A stretch of DNA of 64,000 nt from Pimelobacter simplex (GTDB lineage: Bacteria; Actinomycetota; Actinomycetes; Propionibacteriales; Nocardioidaceae), in assembly GCA_016803235.1 (NCBI GenBank), contig JADCLI010000007.1:1-64000 (forward strand), given 5' to 3'. Under the pieces are notes generated by a model that worked only from the letters and a program-made list of their open reading frames with translations, did no database searches and had not been told where the DNA came from. This document shows positions 55,648-63,156 of the stretch, piece by piece. The stretch's first letter is position 1. Every line of letters starts with the position of its first letter. Position numbers and translations under genes: made by a program.

Positions 55648-57105
55648 ATGTCCACCCCCTCCACCGCCGCCACGCCGGCGAACCTCGCCCCGGACCCCCG
55701 CCGCTGGGGCACGCTCGCCTTGTTGGGCGCGGCCCAGCTGATGCTCATCGTCGACGTCACCGTGGTCGCGATCGCGCTGCCCCACGTCGGCGCCGACCTC
55801 GACCTGTCCCGCGCCGCGACCACGTGGGTGGTCAGCGCCTACACGCTCGCGTTCGGAGGGCTGATGCTCCTCGGCGGCCGGCTCAGCGACCTGCTCGGCC
55901 CGCGTCCGGTCGTGCTCGCCGGACTCGCCCTGTTCACCACCGCCTCCCTCGCGGCCGGCCTCGCCGGGTCGGCCGAGGTGCTCCTCGCCAGCCGCGGCGC
56001 CCAGGGTCTGGGCGCCGCCCTGCTCTCCCCCGCCGCGCTGTCCGCGGTGCTGCGGCTGTTCGAGGGCGAGGAGCGCCACCGCGCGCTCGGGGTGTGGTCC
56101 GCCCTGGGCGGCGCGGGCGCGGCGCTCGGCGTCCTCCTCGGCGGGCTCCTCACCGCGGGCCCGGGCTGGCCGTGGGTGTTCTTCGTCAACGTCCCGATCG
56201 GGATCGTCGTCGCGCTCGGCCTGGCCCGGCGCCTGCGCGCCGGCACCCCGGGAGGCACCCCGGGAGGCACCCCGGGCGGCACCCCGTCCGGTACGCCGGC
56301 CGCGCGCCTGGACCTGTCCGGCGCGATCCTCGTCACCGCCGCGACGGGCACCGCGATCTACGCGCTCATCGGGGCCGGTGACCACGGCTGGGGCAGCGGG
56401 CGCACCCTGGGCCTGCTGGCCGCCGCCGTGCTGCTCTACCTGCTCTTCGGCCTGCGCCAGCGCAGCGCCGCCTCGCCGCTGATGGACCTGGGCCTGCTCA
56501 CCCGACGCCCGGTCGCTACCGGCATCCTCCTCATCGTCGCGGCGACCGCGTTGATGGTGGCCGGGTTCTTCCTCGGCACCTTCTACCTCCAGCACCACGC
56601 CGGGCAGGGCGCGCTGGTCACCGGCCTGCTGTTCCTCCCGGTCGCGGTGGCCACGGTCGTCGGCGCCACGGCCGGCGGGCACCTGATCGGGCGGATCGGC
56701 GCCCGAGCCCTCGCGACGGCGGGCTTCGTCGTCGCCGGGGCCGGCTTCGCCGTACCCGCCGTGGCCGACGGGGCGAGCGCCGTGGTCCTCGGCACCACTC
56801 TCGCAGCGCTCGGCCTGGGCGCACTCTTCGTCGCCGCGTCCGCCACCGCCCTCGGGCATGTCGCGGCCCACGAGTCGGGGATCGTGTCGGGGATCGTGAG
56901 CACGTTCCACGAGTTCGGCGCCTCGCTCGGCGCCGCGGTGATCTCCAGCGTCGCCGCGGCCAGCATCGCCGGCAGCACGACCACCGGCTTCGTCCACGGC
57001 TTCACCGTGGCCGCCGGCGTCGCGGCCGCCGCCGCCCTCGTCTGCCTCGTCTCGGTTCCCGGGCGTTCTCCCGCCCTCACCCACCCCACCGGAGGTCTGC
57101 ACTGA
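55648..57105 (+). CDS. DHA2-family MFS drug-efflux transporter (EmrB/QacA type)
   Basis: A 485-residue transporter with about 14 helices. Helix 1 has DVTVVAIALPHVGADL and the antiporter motif C-like segment is LGGAGAALGVLLGGLLTAGPGW. A cytoplasmic loop after helix 6 contains five GTPG-type tetrapeptides from a 12-base tandem repeat (56242-56301). An AGGAG site lies 5 bases before the ATG at 55648. It leads a three-gene operon with a small membrane protein and a TetR regulator. Export of a hydrophobic or cationic compound is likely; the substrate is unknown. Confidence 0.88.
   Translation: MSTPSTAATPANLAPDPRRWGTLALLGAAQLMLIVDVTVVAIALPHVGADLDLSRAATTWVVSAYTLAFGGLMLLGGRLSDLLGPRPVVLAGLALFTTASLAAGLAGSAEVLLASRGAQGLGAALLSPAALSAVLRLFEGEERHRALGVWSALGGAGAALGVLLGGLLTAGPGWPWVFFVNVPIGIVVALGLARRLRAGTPGGTPGGTPGGTPSGTPAARLDLSGAILVTAATGTAIYALIGAGDHGWGSGRTLGLLAAAVLLYLLFGLRQRSAASPLMDLGLLTRRPVATGILLIVAATALMVAGFFLGTFYLQHHAGQGALVTGLLFLPVAVATVVGATAGGHLIGRIGARALATAGFVVAGAGFAVPAVADGASAVVLGTTLAALGLGALFVAASATALGHVAAHESGIVSGIVSTFHEFGASLGAAVISSVAAASIAGSTTTGFVHGFTVAAGVAAAAALVCLVSVPGRSPALTHPTGGLH
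56242..56301 (+). repeat. Tandem 12-bp repeat in the efflux transporter gene
   Basis: Five consecutive 12-base units, the first two identical (GGCACCCCGGGA) and the later ones diverging, encode repeated Gly-Thr-Pro-Gly. Copy number can change without breaking the frame. Confidence 0.85.
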
Positions 57106-57536
57106 TGAACACCATCCGCACCATCCGGCAGGTCCGCAGGTTCGCGCTCCACTACGGCGAGATGGTCGCCGCGATGCTGATCGGCATGGCCGTGCTCTGG
57201 CCGGTCTGGATGCTCGCCACCGGCGCCGCCGACGACGGCTCGTGGCTGCGCTCGGCGAGCGTCGAGGCCCTGGTCATGGCGACCACGATGGCGCTGCCGA
57301 TGGCCGGCTGGATGCGGGTGCGCGGTCACCGCTGGGCGCCGATCGCCGAGATGTGCGCGGCGATGTACGCCGGCTTCGCAGTCGCGCTGCCCCTCCACTG
57401 GACCGGCGTCCTCGATGCCGGCGGTTTGATGCTGGTCGGGCACGTGGCGATGTTCGTGCTGATGCTGGCCGCGATGGCGTGGCGCTGGGAGGAGTACGCC
57501 GGCTGCCACCGGACAGCGGCGATGATGGCGTCGTGA
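57105..57536 (+). CDS. Small four-helix membrane protein of the efflux operon
   Basis: A 143-residue integral membrane protein with four hydrophobic segments (MVAAMLIGMAVLWPVWMLATG, EALVMATTMALPMAGWM, MCAAMYAGFAVALPLHW, LMLVGHVAMFVLMLAAMAW). It is methionine-rich and ends in a possible His/Cys motif (AGCHRTA). I do not recognise a characterised family. Stop/start overlap with the transporter and GTGA overlap with the TetR gene place it firmly in the operon. Confidence 0.75.
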   Translation: MNTIRTIRQVRRFALHYGEMVAAMLIGMAVLWPVWMLATGAADDGSWLRSASVEALVMATTMALPMAGWMRVRGHRWAPIAEMCAAMYAGFAVALPLHWTGVLDAGGLMLVGHVAMFVLMLAAMAWRWEEYAGCHRTAAMMAS

Positions 57537-58153
57537 CCACCAGCCCCGCCCGTCCCCAGCGCGCCGACGCGCGGCGCAACGTCGAGTCGATCCTCGACGC
57601 GGCCACCGCGACCCTGGCCCGCGACCCGGACGCCAGCATCAACGAGATCGCCAAGGCGGCCGGTGTCGGCCGGGTGACGCTGTACGGCCACTTCGAGAAC
57701 CGTGGCGTGCTGGTCGCCGCCGTCGTCGCCCGGGCGATGCAGGACTCGGAGGCCTCGTTGCGCGACGTCGACCTGTCGGGTGACCCCGCGGCGGCGCTGG
57801 TCCGGCTGATCGAGGCGACCTGGCAGGTCACCCTGCGGTACGGCGCGCTGGTGGTGGCCGCCGAGAAGAGCCTGCCGGCGGCGGACCTGGCCGCGGCCCA
57901 CGACCAGCCGCGCGCCCGGGTCGAGCGGCTGCTCGAGCACGGCCGCGACGCCGGGCGGTTCCGCTCCGACCTCCCCGTCTCGTGGCTGGTGACGACGATG
58001 CACACGGTCACCCACGCGGCCGCGACGTCGGTGTACGCCGGCGAGCTGCCCGCCGACCAGGGGGCGGGGGCGATCGCGGCGACGATGCTCGGGCTGCTGA
58101 CCCCGCCCGGGCAGGTGGTCCCGGGGCTCGACGAGCTGCGGACCGTGCGATGA
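57533..58153 (+). CDS. TetR-family transcriptional regulator
   Basis: A 206-residue TetR regulator. The DNA-binding part is RRNVESILDAATATLARDPDASINEIAKAAGVGRVTLYGHFENRGVLVAAVVARAM, and the C-terminal domain is a ligand-binding helical bundle. It is the third gene of the efflux operon, so it would be autoregulated through the palindrome at 55589-55608. GTG start overlapping the upstream stop. Confidence 0.9.
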   Translation: MTTSPARPQRADARRNVESILDAATATLARDPDASINEIAKAAGVGRVTLYGHFENRGVLVAAVVARAMQDSEASLRDVDLSGDPAAALVRLIEATWQVTLRYGALVVAAEKSLPAADLAAAHDQPRARVERLLEHGRDAGRFRSDLPVSWLVTTMHTVTHAAATSVYAGELPADQGAGAIAATMLGLLTPPGQVVPGLDELRTVR

Positions 58154-58160
58154 TCGTGGG

Positions 58161-58199
58161 GTGTCGACCTCGATGACCCGCACCTGGTGGCCCGCCTGA
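58161..58199 (+). CDS. trp leader peptide (attenuator)
   Basis: A 12-residue frame, GTG...TGA, reads VSTSMTRTWWPA with two adjacent tryptophan codons (58185-58190). A GATGAT hexamer 6 bases before the GTG could give a leaderless transcript; the internal ATG at 58173 is an alternative start. It is followed by mutually exclusive hairpins and then trpS, the arrangement of ribosome-mediated attenuation. Confidence 0.75.
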   Translation: MSTSMTRTWWPA

Positions 58200-58200
58200 C

Positions 58201-58250
58201 GGCGGCCGCCTTCCCGACACATCCCACCACCGGCCGCCCACGGGCGGCCG
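58201..58250 (+). promoter_or_regulatory. Attenuator: antiterminator and terminator hairpins before trpS
   Basis: The terminator stem pairs CGGCCGCCC (58231-58239) with GGGCGGCCG (58242-58250). Alternatively GGCGGCCG (58201-58208) pairs perfectly with CGGCCGCC (58231-58238) as antiterminator. The leader stretch over the Trp codons can itself pair with 58201-58207. A ribosome stalled at the Trp codons would leave 58201-58208 free and prevent the terminator. No long T-tract is seen. Confidence 0.7.
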
Positions 58251-58300
58251 TCGTGCTTCGCGGGTGCGGCGCCCGTGGGCCCTGATCCCAGGAGCCCCCC

Positions 58301-59257
58301 ATGAACCGACGTCTCTCCCTGCTCACCCCGAGCGGCCGGCTGACCCTCGGTAACCTGCTCGGCGCGCTGCGACCGATGCGGGCCGCCCAGGCCGACGCCG
58401 AGTGCTTCTACGGCATCTCCGACCTGCACGCGCTGACCACGCCCCGCTCCCCCGACGAGCTGCGCGCGGCGATCACCGAGCAGTCCACGCTGCTGCTGGC
58501 CGCGGGCCTCGACGCCAGCACACTCTTCCGGCAGAGCCGGGTGCCGGCGCACGCGGAGCTGTCCTCCCTGCTCGAGTGCGTCGCGACCACCGGCGAGCTC
58601 GGTCGGATGATTCAGTTCAAGGAGAAGTCCCGGCGCCACGAGTCGGTGCGGACCTCGCTGTACACCTACCCGGTACTGATGGCGGCCGACATCCTGCTCT
58701 ACCGCCCCACGCACGTCCCGGTCGGCGACGACCAGCGCCAGCACATCGAGCTCACCCGGGACCTCGCGGTGCGGTTCAACACGACCTACGGCGAGGTGTT
58801 CACGGTCCCCGAGATCACCGTGCCCGTGGCCGGCGCGCGGGTGATGGACCTGGCCGATCCGACCAGCAAGATGAGCAAGTCCGGGCCCGAGGCCGGGTCG
58901 ATCGCGCTGCTCGACCCGCCGGACGTCGTACGACGCAAGGTCGCGCGCGCCGTCACCGACTCGGAGACGGGGCCGGGGTCCGTGCGGGCGGACCGTGCGG
59001 CCAAGCCGGGTGTGACCAACCTGCTCGAGATCCTCACCGCCTGCGGCGGGTCGGCCGACGCGATCACGACCTACGGCGCGTTGAAGGCGGCGGTCACCGA
59101 CGCGGTGGTCGCGCAGCTCGCACCGCTCCAGGCGCGGTACCGGGAGCTGGCCGCCGACCCCGAGCACGTGTCGGAGGTGTACCGCCGCGGCGCCGAGCGG
59201 TGCCGCGAGGTGACCGCGCCGGTGCTGGCGGCCGCGCGGGCCGCGATGGGCCTGTGA
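58301..59257 (+). CDS. trpS: Tryptophanyl-tRNA synthetase, probably auxiliary
   Basis: A 318-residue class I synthetase. LLTPSGRLTLGNLLGALRPM is the HIGH-equivalent, GRMIQFKEKSRR and VPVGDDQRQHIELTRDLAVRFN bind tRNA/tryptophan, and SKMSKSG is the KMSKS loop. It has a CAGGAG ribosome-binding site. Control by a Trp-codon leader resembles the inducible, indolmycin-resistant TrpRS of Streptomyces coelicolor; whether the housekeeping enzyme lies elsewhere in this genome cannot be seen. Confidence 0.9.
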   Translation: MNRRLSLLTPSGRLTLGNLLGALRPMRAAQADAECFYGISDLHALTTPRSPDELRAAITEQSTLLLAAGLDASTLFRQSRVPAHAELSSLLECVATTGELGRMIQFKEKSRRHESVRTSLYTYPVLMAADILLYRPTHVPVGDDQRQHIELTRDLAVRFNTTYGEVFTVPEITVPVAGARVMDLADPTSKMSKSGPEAGSIALLDPPDVVRRKVARAVTDSETGPGSVRADRAAKPGVTNLLEILTACGGSADAITTYGALKAAVTDAVVAQLAPLQARYRELAADPEHVSEVYRRGAERCREVTAPVLAAARAAMGL

Positions 59258-59300
59258 GGTGCCGCGGGGAGTGTCGGTGACCGCTGGCAGACTGCTCCCC

Positions 59301-59993
59301 ATGACCTTCCAGGCCCTGCTCCTCGACCTGGACGACACCCTCGTGGACCACCGCGGCGCCTCCGAGCGCGGCCTCCGGGCCTGGCTCGCCGGGCTCGGCG
59401 TGGCCCGGTCGCCGGCCGAGCTGGAGGCCCACGTGGAGCGCTGGTTCGTGCTGGAGGTGCGCCACTACGAGCGCGCCCAGCGCGGCGAGGTGAGCTACGT
59501 CGAGCACCGCCGCGCGCGGATCCGCGACTTCCTCCCGGGCTGGGACCTCGCCGACGACACCCTCGCCGACGACGTCTACGCCGGCTTCCTCGACTGCTAC
59601 CGGGCCGCGTGGCGGGCCTTCGACGACGCCGCCGCGGCGATCGCGCGCGCCCGCGCCCAGGGCCTGCCGGTCGGCATCCTCACCAACGGGCAGCTGCCGA
59701 TCCAGACCGAGAAGCTGCGTCGCACCGGCCTGCTCCGCCCCGACGTACCGGTCTTCGCGTCGTCCGCGCTGCCGGCCGCCAAGCCCGACCCGCGCTCCTA
59801 CCTGACCGCGTGCGCGACCCTGGGTGCCGAGCCCGCGCGGACGCTGATGGTCGGGGACTCGCTGCGCCACGACGTGGTCGGCGCACAGCGGGCCGGGCTG
59901 CAGGCGCGGCTGCTCGACCGCTACGGCCGCCACCACGCCCGGCGTGCGGGCGCGCGGGTGCGGACCGTGCGCAGCCTGGCCGAGGTGGCCTGA
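59301..59993 (+). CDS. HAD family hydrolase (subfamily IA)
   Basis: A 230-residue haloacid-dehalogenase-type phosphatase. Motif I is LLLDLDDTLVDH, motif II is VGILTNGQLPIQTEKL, the motif III lysine is in PAAKPDPRSYL, and motif IV is TLMVGDSLRHDVVGAQRAGLQ. The substrate is unknown. It starts 43 bases after trpS; a CAGACT hexamer 7 bases before the ATG hints at its own near-leaderless promoter. Confidence 0.87.
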   Translation: MTFQALLLDLDDTLVDHRGASERGLRAWLAGLGVARSPAELEAHVERWFVLEVRHYERAQRGEVSYVEHRRARIRDFLPGWDLADDTLADDVYAGFLDCYRAAWRAFDDAAAAIARARAQGLPVGILTNGQLPIQTEKLRRTGLLRPDVPVFASSALPAAKPDPRSYLTACATLGAEPARTLMVGDSLRHDVVGAQRAGLQARLLDRYGRHHARRAGARVRTVRSLAEVA

Positions 59994-60008
59994 GCCGGCT
60001 GGAAGGGG

Positions 60009-60827
60009 TCAGGAACCCAGCTCGCGGGAGCGGTCGCGGGCGGCCTCGAGGGCGGCCAGGAAGGCGGCCCGGACGCGGTGCACCTCCAGCTCGCGCAGCG
60101 CCGCGGCGGTCGTCCCGCCCGGAGAGGTCACCTGCTCGCGCAGCACCGCAGGGTGCTCCCCGGTCTCCCGCAACATGGTCGCCGAGCCGACCAGGGTCTG
60201 GATCACCAGCTCCTGGGCGATCGTCCGCGGCAGGCCGAGGTGGACGCCGGCCTCGATCATGGACTCGACCATGAAGAAGACGTACGCCGGCCCGGAGCCG
60301 CTGATCGCCGTGACGGCGTCCTGCTGCTTCTCGGGGACCTGGACGACGCGGCCGACCGAGGCCATCAGCTCCTCGGCCTCGGCGAGGTGGCCCTCGTCGC
60401 AGTGCGTGCCGGGCGAGATCGCGGCCATGCCCTGGTCGACGAGCGCCGGCGTGTTCGGCATGACCCGGACGACGGCGACGCCGTCGGGCACGCGGGACTC
60501 GACGAAGCCGGTGGTGATGCCGGCCGCGAGCGAGACGAGGAGCTGCCCGGGTCGCAGCGCCGGACCCAGCTCGGTGAGCACGTCGGCCATGTCCTGCGGC
60601 TTGACGACCAGCAGCACCGTCTCCGCGACGGCGGCCTCCGTGACCCCGTCGACCACGCGGACGCCGTACTTCTCGGCGAGCTCGGCAGCGCGCTCGGCGC
60701 GCTTCTCGACGACCACGAGCGACGCGGCGCTGCGACCGGCCCGGATCAGGCCGGACAGCAGGGTCTCCCCCATCACACCCGCGCCGATGACTGCGGTCCG
60801 CTTCTCGCCCACGCCCTGCTCACTCAC
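60009..60827 (-). CDS. proC: Pyrroline-5-carboxylate reductase
   Basis: A 272-residue enzyme for the last step of proline synthesis. TAVIGAGVMGETLLSGLIRAG is the NAD(P)H motif, VVRVMPNTPALVDQGMAAI is conserved, and EQVTSPGGTTAAALRELE near the C-terminus is the ProC signature. The GTG overlaps the stop of the PRODH-like gene, so the two are translationally coupled. The gene order ProC-HTH-bS22 is conserved, here split by the inserted efflux/trpS block. Confidence 0.94.
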   Translation of the reverse strand: MSEQGVGEKRTAVIGAGVMGETLLSGLIRAGRSAASLVVVEKRAERAAELAEKYGVRVVDGVTEAAVAETVLLVVKPQDMADVLTELGPALRPGQLLVSLAAGITTGFVESRVPDGVAVVRVMPNTPALVDQGMAAISPGTHCDEGHLAEAEELMASVGRVVQVPEKQQDAVTAISGSGPAYVFFMVESMIEAGVHLGLPRTIAQELVIQTLVGSATMLRETGEHPAVLREQVTSPGGTTAAALRELEVHRVRAAFLAALEAARDRSRELGS

Positions 60828-61681
60828 CTTCCGGAGACCAACGACGTGAGGAAGAGTCTCAGGTCGGCGGGACGCTCCGCCAGTCGTCGCGCCAGGTGGC
60901 GCGACCACTCGGGGCCGTACGCGACCCGGACCCGCACCTGCTCCCCGCTCGCGGCCAACCGCCGCTGCTCGGCCGGGCGGACACCGTGGAGCATCTGGAT
61001 CTCGTACGTCGACGGCGCGCGGCCGTACCTGCTGGCGAGCGCGCCGGCGATCTCGACCAGCCGCGGGTCGTGCGTGGCGATCATCGGGTAGCCGTCGCCG
61101 GCGAGGAGCACCTTGAGGCAGCGCACGTAGGCCTTGTCGATCTCCGCCCGGTCCTCCCCTGCCCCGCGCTCGAGCCGCACCCGGCTGCCGGGACCGGCCA
61201 AGGCCCGGCAGTCGTCCTCGGTGCGGTCCGGCCCGGCAGCCACCGCGACCCCGACGTCCGGGAAGTCCGCGCGCAGCGCCGCGACCAGCGCGAGGGTCGT
61301 GGCGACGTCCGCGGACTCCGAGCGGGCGATCGTCACGGTCGCGCCGGCCCGCGCCGCCGTGCGGCAGACCTTGCGGGCGTTGTCGAGCAGTGGCTCCCCC
61401 AGCACCTCCGGCCGTACCGTCACGTCGGTGCCGGCAGCGAGGCCGGCGTCGGCGAGCCGGTCGAGCAGGGTGCGGTACGCCGCCACGGCCGCGAACGCCT
61501 GCACCTCCGTGCGCGCCGGCGCCGCCAGGTGGTCGACGCTGACCGCGAAGCCGTCCTCGGCCAGGCCGGCGACCGCGTGGACCACGTCCTCGACCCGCTC
61601 ACCGGCGACGAGCTGGCGCAGGACCCGGCGTACGGGCGCGCTGCGGGACAGCAGGGCCAGGGAGTCCCGGAGCGGTTGCAT
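60824..61681 (-). CDS. Proline-dehydrogenase-like protein with altered active site
   Basis: A 285-residue protein with the PRODH barrel order: LVAGERVEDVVHAVAGL (24-40), VSVDHLA (48-53) and YEIQMLHGVRPAEQRRL with GPEWSRHLARRLAERPAD (226-272). Compared with the family as I know it, the barrel lysine (vsvKlsalG) is Arg90 in VTVRPEVLG, the DMED segment reads ARSES (119-123), RLVKGAY reads RLERGAG (169-175), and two substrate-site tyrosines are Arg252 and His262; Arg265-Arg266 are kept. It may be inactive or act on another substrate. It overlaps proC. A leaderless start is likely. Confidence 0.75.
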   Translation of the reverse strand: MQPLRDSLALLSRSAPVRRVLRQLVAGERVEDVVHAVAGLAEDGFAVSVDHLAAPARTEVQAFAAVAAYRTLLDRLADAGLAAGTDVTVRPEVLGEPLLDNARKVCRTAARAGATVTIARSESADVATTLALVAALRADFPDVGVAVAAGPDRTEDDCRALAGPGSRVRLERGAGEDRAEIDKAYVRCLKVLLAGDGYPMIATHDPRLVEIAGALASRYGRAPSTYEIQMLHGVRPAEQRRLAASGEQVRVRVAYGPEWSRHLARRLAERPADLRLFLTSLVSGR

Positions 61682-61699
61682 GCCCCGAAAATACGGGGC
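61682..61699 (-). promoter_or_regulatory. Palindrome around a leaderless -10 (PRODH-like/proC)
   Basis: GCCCCG-AAAATA-CGGGGC is a perfect inverted repeat whose centre reads TATTTT on the minus strand, 6 bases before the ATG at 61681. The -10 element lies inside the palindrome, so a dimeric regulator or cruciform could gate the promoter. Confidence 0.5.
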
Positions 61700-61714
61700 T
61701 TCCGGTGAGATCCG

Positions 61715-62449
61715 TCAGTCGGTACGACGACGCAGGGTCGCCGCGCCGAGCGCCAGCGCCGCGACGGCGAACGTCACCACGATCCCGACGTCGCGCCACA
61801 CCTCGCCGGTGCGGGTGGTGGTCGCGAGGTGCTCCATCGCGTCCACGGCCCAGGTGAGGGGCAGGAGGCTCGCCACCGCCTCGAGCACCTCGGGGAGCCG
61901 CTCGCGCGGGACGATCAGGCCGCAGAGGAGGATCTGCGGCACCACGACCGCCGGGAGGAACTGGACGGCCTGGAACTCGGTGCGGGCGAACGCGGAGACG
62001 AACAGGCCGAGGGCGGTGCCGAGGACGGCGTCGGCGACACCCACGAGGAGGAGCAGCGCGTCGGGCCCACGCAGGTCGAGGTCGAGCAGGCCGATCGCGA
62101 CGCCCGCGGCGAGAGCCGCCTGGACCGCGGCGATCGCGCCGAACGCGAGCGCGTAGCCCACCAGGAAGTCGAGGCGACCCATCGGCATCGTGAACAGCCG
62201 CTCCAGGGTGCCGCCGGAGCGCTCCCGCAGCGTGGTGATGCTGGTGACGAGGAACATCACGAAGAAGGGGAAGATCGCCAGCAGGGCGGGCCCGATGCGG
62301 TCGAAGACCAGCGGCTGGTCCTGGAAGATCCACCACAGCAGCGCCTGCAGCAGGCACGGCAGCACCAGCAGCATCGCGAGGGTGCGGTGGTCGCGGCGCA
62401 GCTGGGTGAGCACGCGGACCGCGATCGCCAGCGTGACCCGGAGCGTCAT
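61715..62449 (-). CDS. ABC-2 type transporter permease
   Basis: A 244-residue permease with six helices. MFLVTSITTLRERSGGTLERLFTMPMGRLDFLVGYAL is the ABC-2 signature of drug and polysaccharide exporters. The ATG overlaps the ATPase stop (ATGA). It forms an exporter with the ATPase at 62446; substrate unknown. Confidence 0.9.
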   Translation of the reverse strand: MTLRVTLAIAVRVLTQLRRDHRTLAMLLVLPCLLQALLWWIFQDQPLVFDRIGPALLAIFPFFVMFLVTSITTLRERSGGTLERLFTMPMGRLDFLVGYALAFGAIAAVQAALAAGVAIGLLDLDLRGPDALLLLVGVADAVLGTALGLFVSAFARTEFQAVQFLPAVVVPQILLCGLIVPRERLPEVLEAVASLLPLTWAVDAMEHLATTTRTGEVWRDVGIVVTFAVAALALGAATLRRRTD

Positions 62450-63156
62450 GCGGACTCCCTCCTCTCGACGAGCGCCAGGAAGGCGGACTCGACGTCGGCG
62501 ACGCCCTGGGCGGCCTTGATCTCGGCGGGCGTGCCGTGGGCGATGATCGCGCCCTCGCGCATCAGCAGCAGCGCGTCGCACCGCTCCGCCTCGTCCATCA
62601 CGTGGCTGGACACGAGGACCGCCGTGCCGGCCTCCGCGATGCGGTGGAAGAGCGCCCACAGGTCGCGGCGCAGGACCGGGTCGAGACCCACCGTCGGCTC
62701 GTCGAGCACCAGCAGCGCCGGGCTGCCGAGGAGCGCGACGGCGAGGCCGACCCGCGAGCGCTGGCCGCCGCTGAGCCGGCCGACCACCGCGTCACGGTGA
62801 CCGGTCAGGTCCACCGACGCCAGGGCGTCCTCGGCCGCGGCGCGCGGCAGGGCGAGCACCCGGGCGAAGAAGCGGAGGTTCTCCAGGACGGTCAGGTCGT
62901 CGTACACGCTGGAGGACTGGGTCTGGTAGCCGACCCGGTCGCGCAGCGGGGCGCTGCCGGCGGGCTCGCCGAGCACCGTCACCGCGCCGGCGGCGACCCG
63001 CTGCACGCCCACGATCGAGCGCAGCAGCGTGGACTTGCCGCAGCCCGAGGGGCCCAGCAGTCCCGTGACGCCCGGGCCGATGGCCAGGTCGAGGCCGTCG
63101 ATGACCGTCGTACCGCCGCGCACGACGGTCAGCCCGACGACCTCGACGACGCTCAC
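62446..63156 (-). CDS. ABC transporter ATP-binding protein
   Basis: A 236-residue ATPase. Walker A is GLLGPSGCGKSTLLRS, the signature LSGGQRSRVGLAVALL, Walker B LLVLDEPTVGLDP and the switch histidine VLVSSHVMDE. The family fit is DrrA/NodI-like multidrug exporters of the ABC-2 type. It starts with GTG overlapping the isomerase-like gene stop. Confidence 0.92.
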   Translation of the reverse strand: MSVVEVVGLTVVRGGTTVIDGLDLAIGPGVTGLLGPSGCGKSTLLRSIVGVQRVAAGAVTVLGEPAGSAPLRDRVGYQTQSSSVYDDLTVLENLRFFARVLALPRAAAEDALASVDLTGHRDAVVGRLSGGQRSRVGLAVALLGSPALLVLDEPTVGLDPVLRRDLWALFHRIAEAGTAVLVSSHVMDEAERCDALLLMREGAIIAHGTPAEIKAAQGVADVESAFLALVERRESA

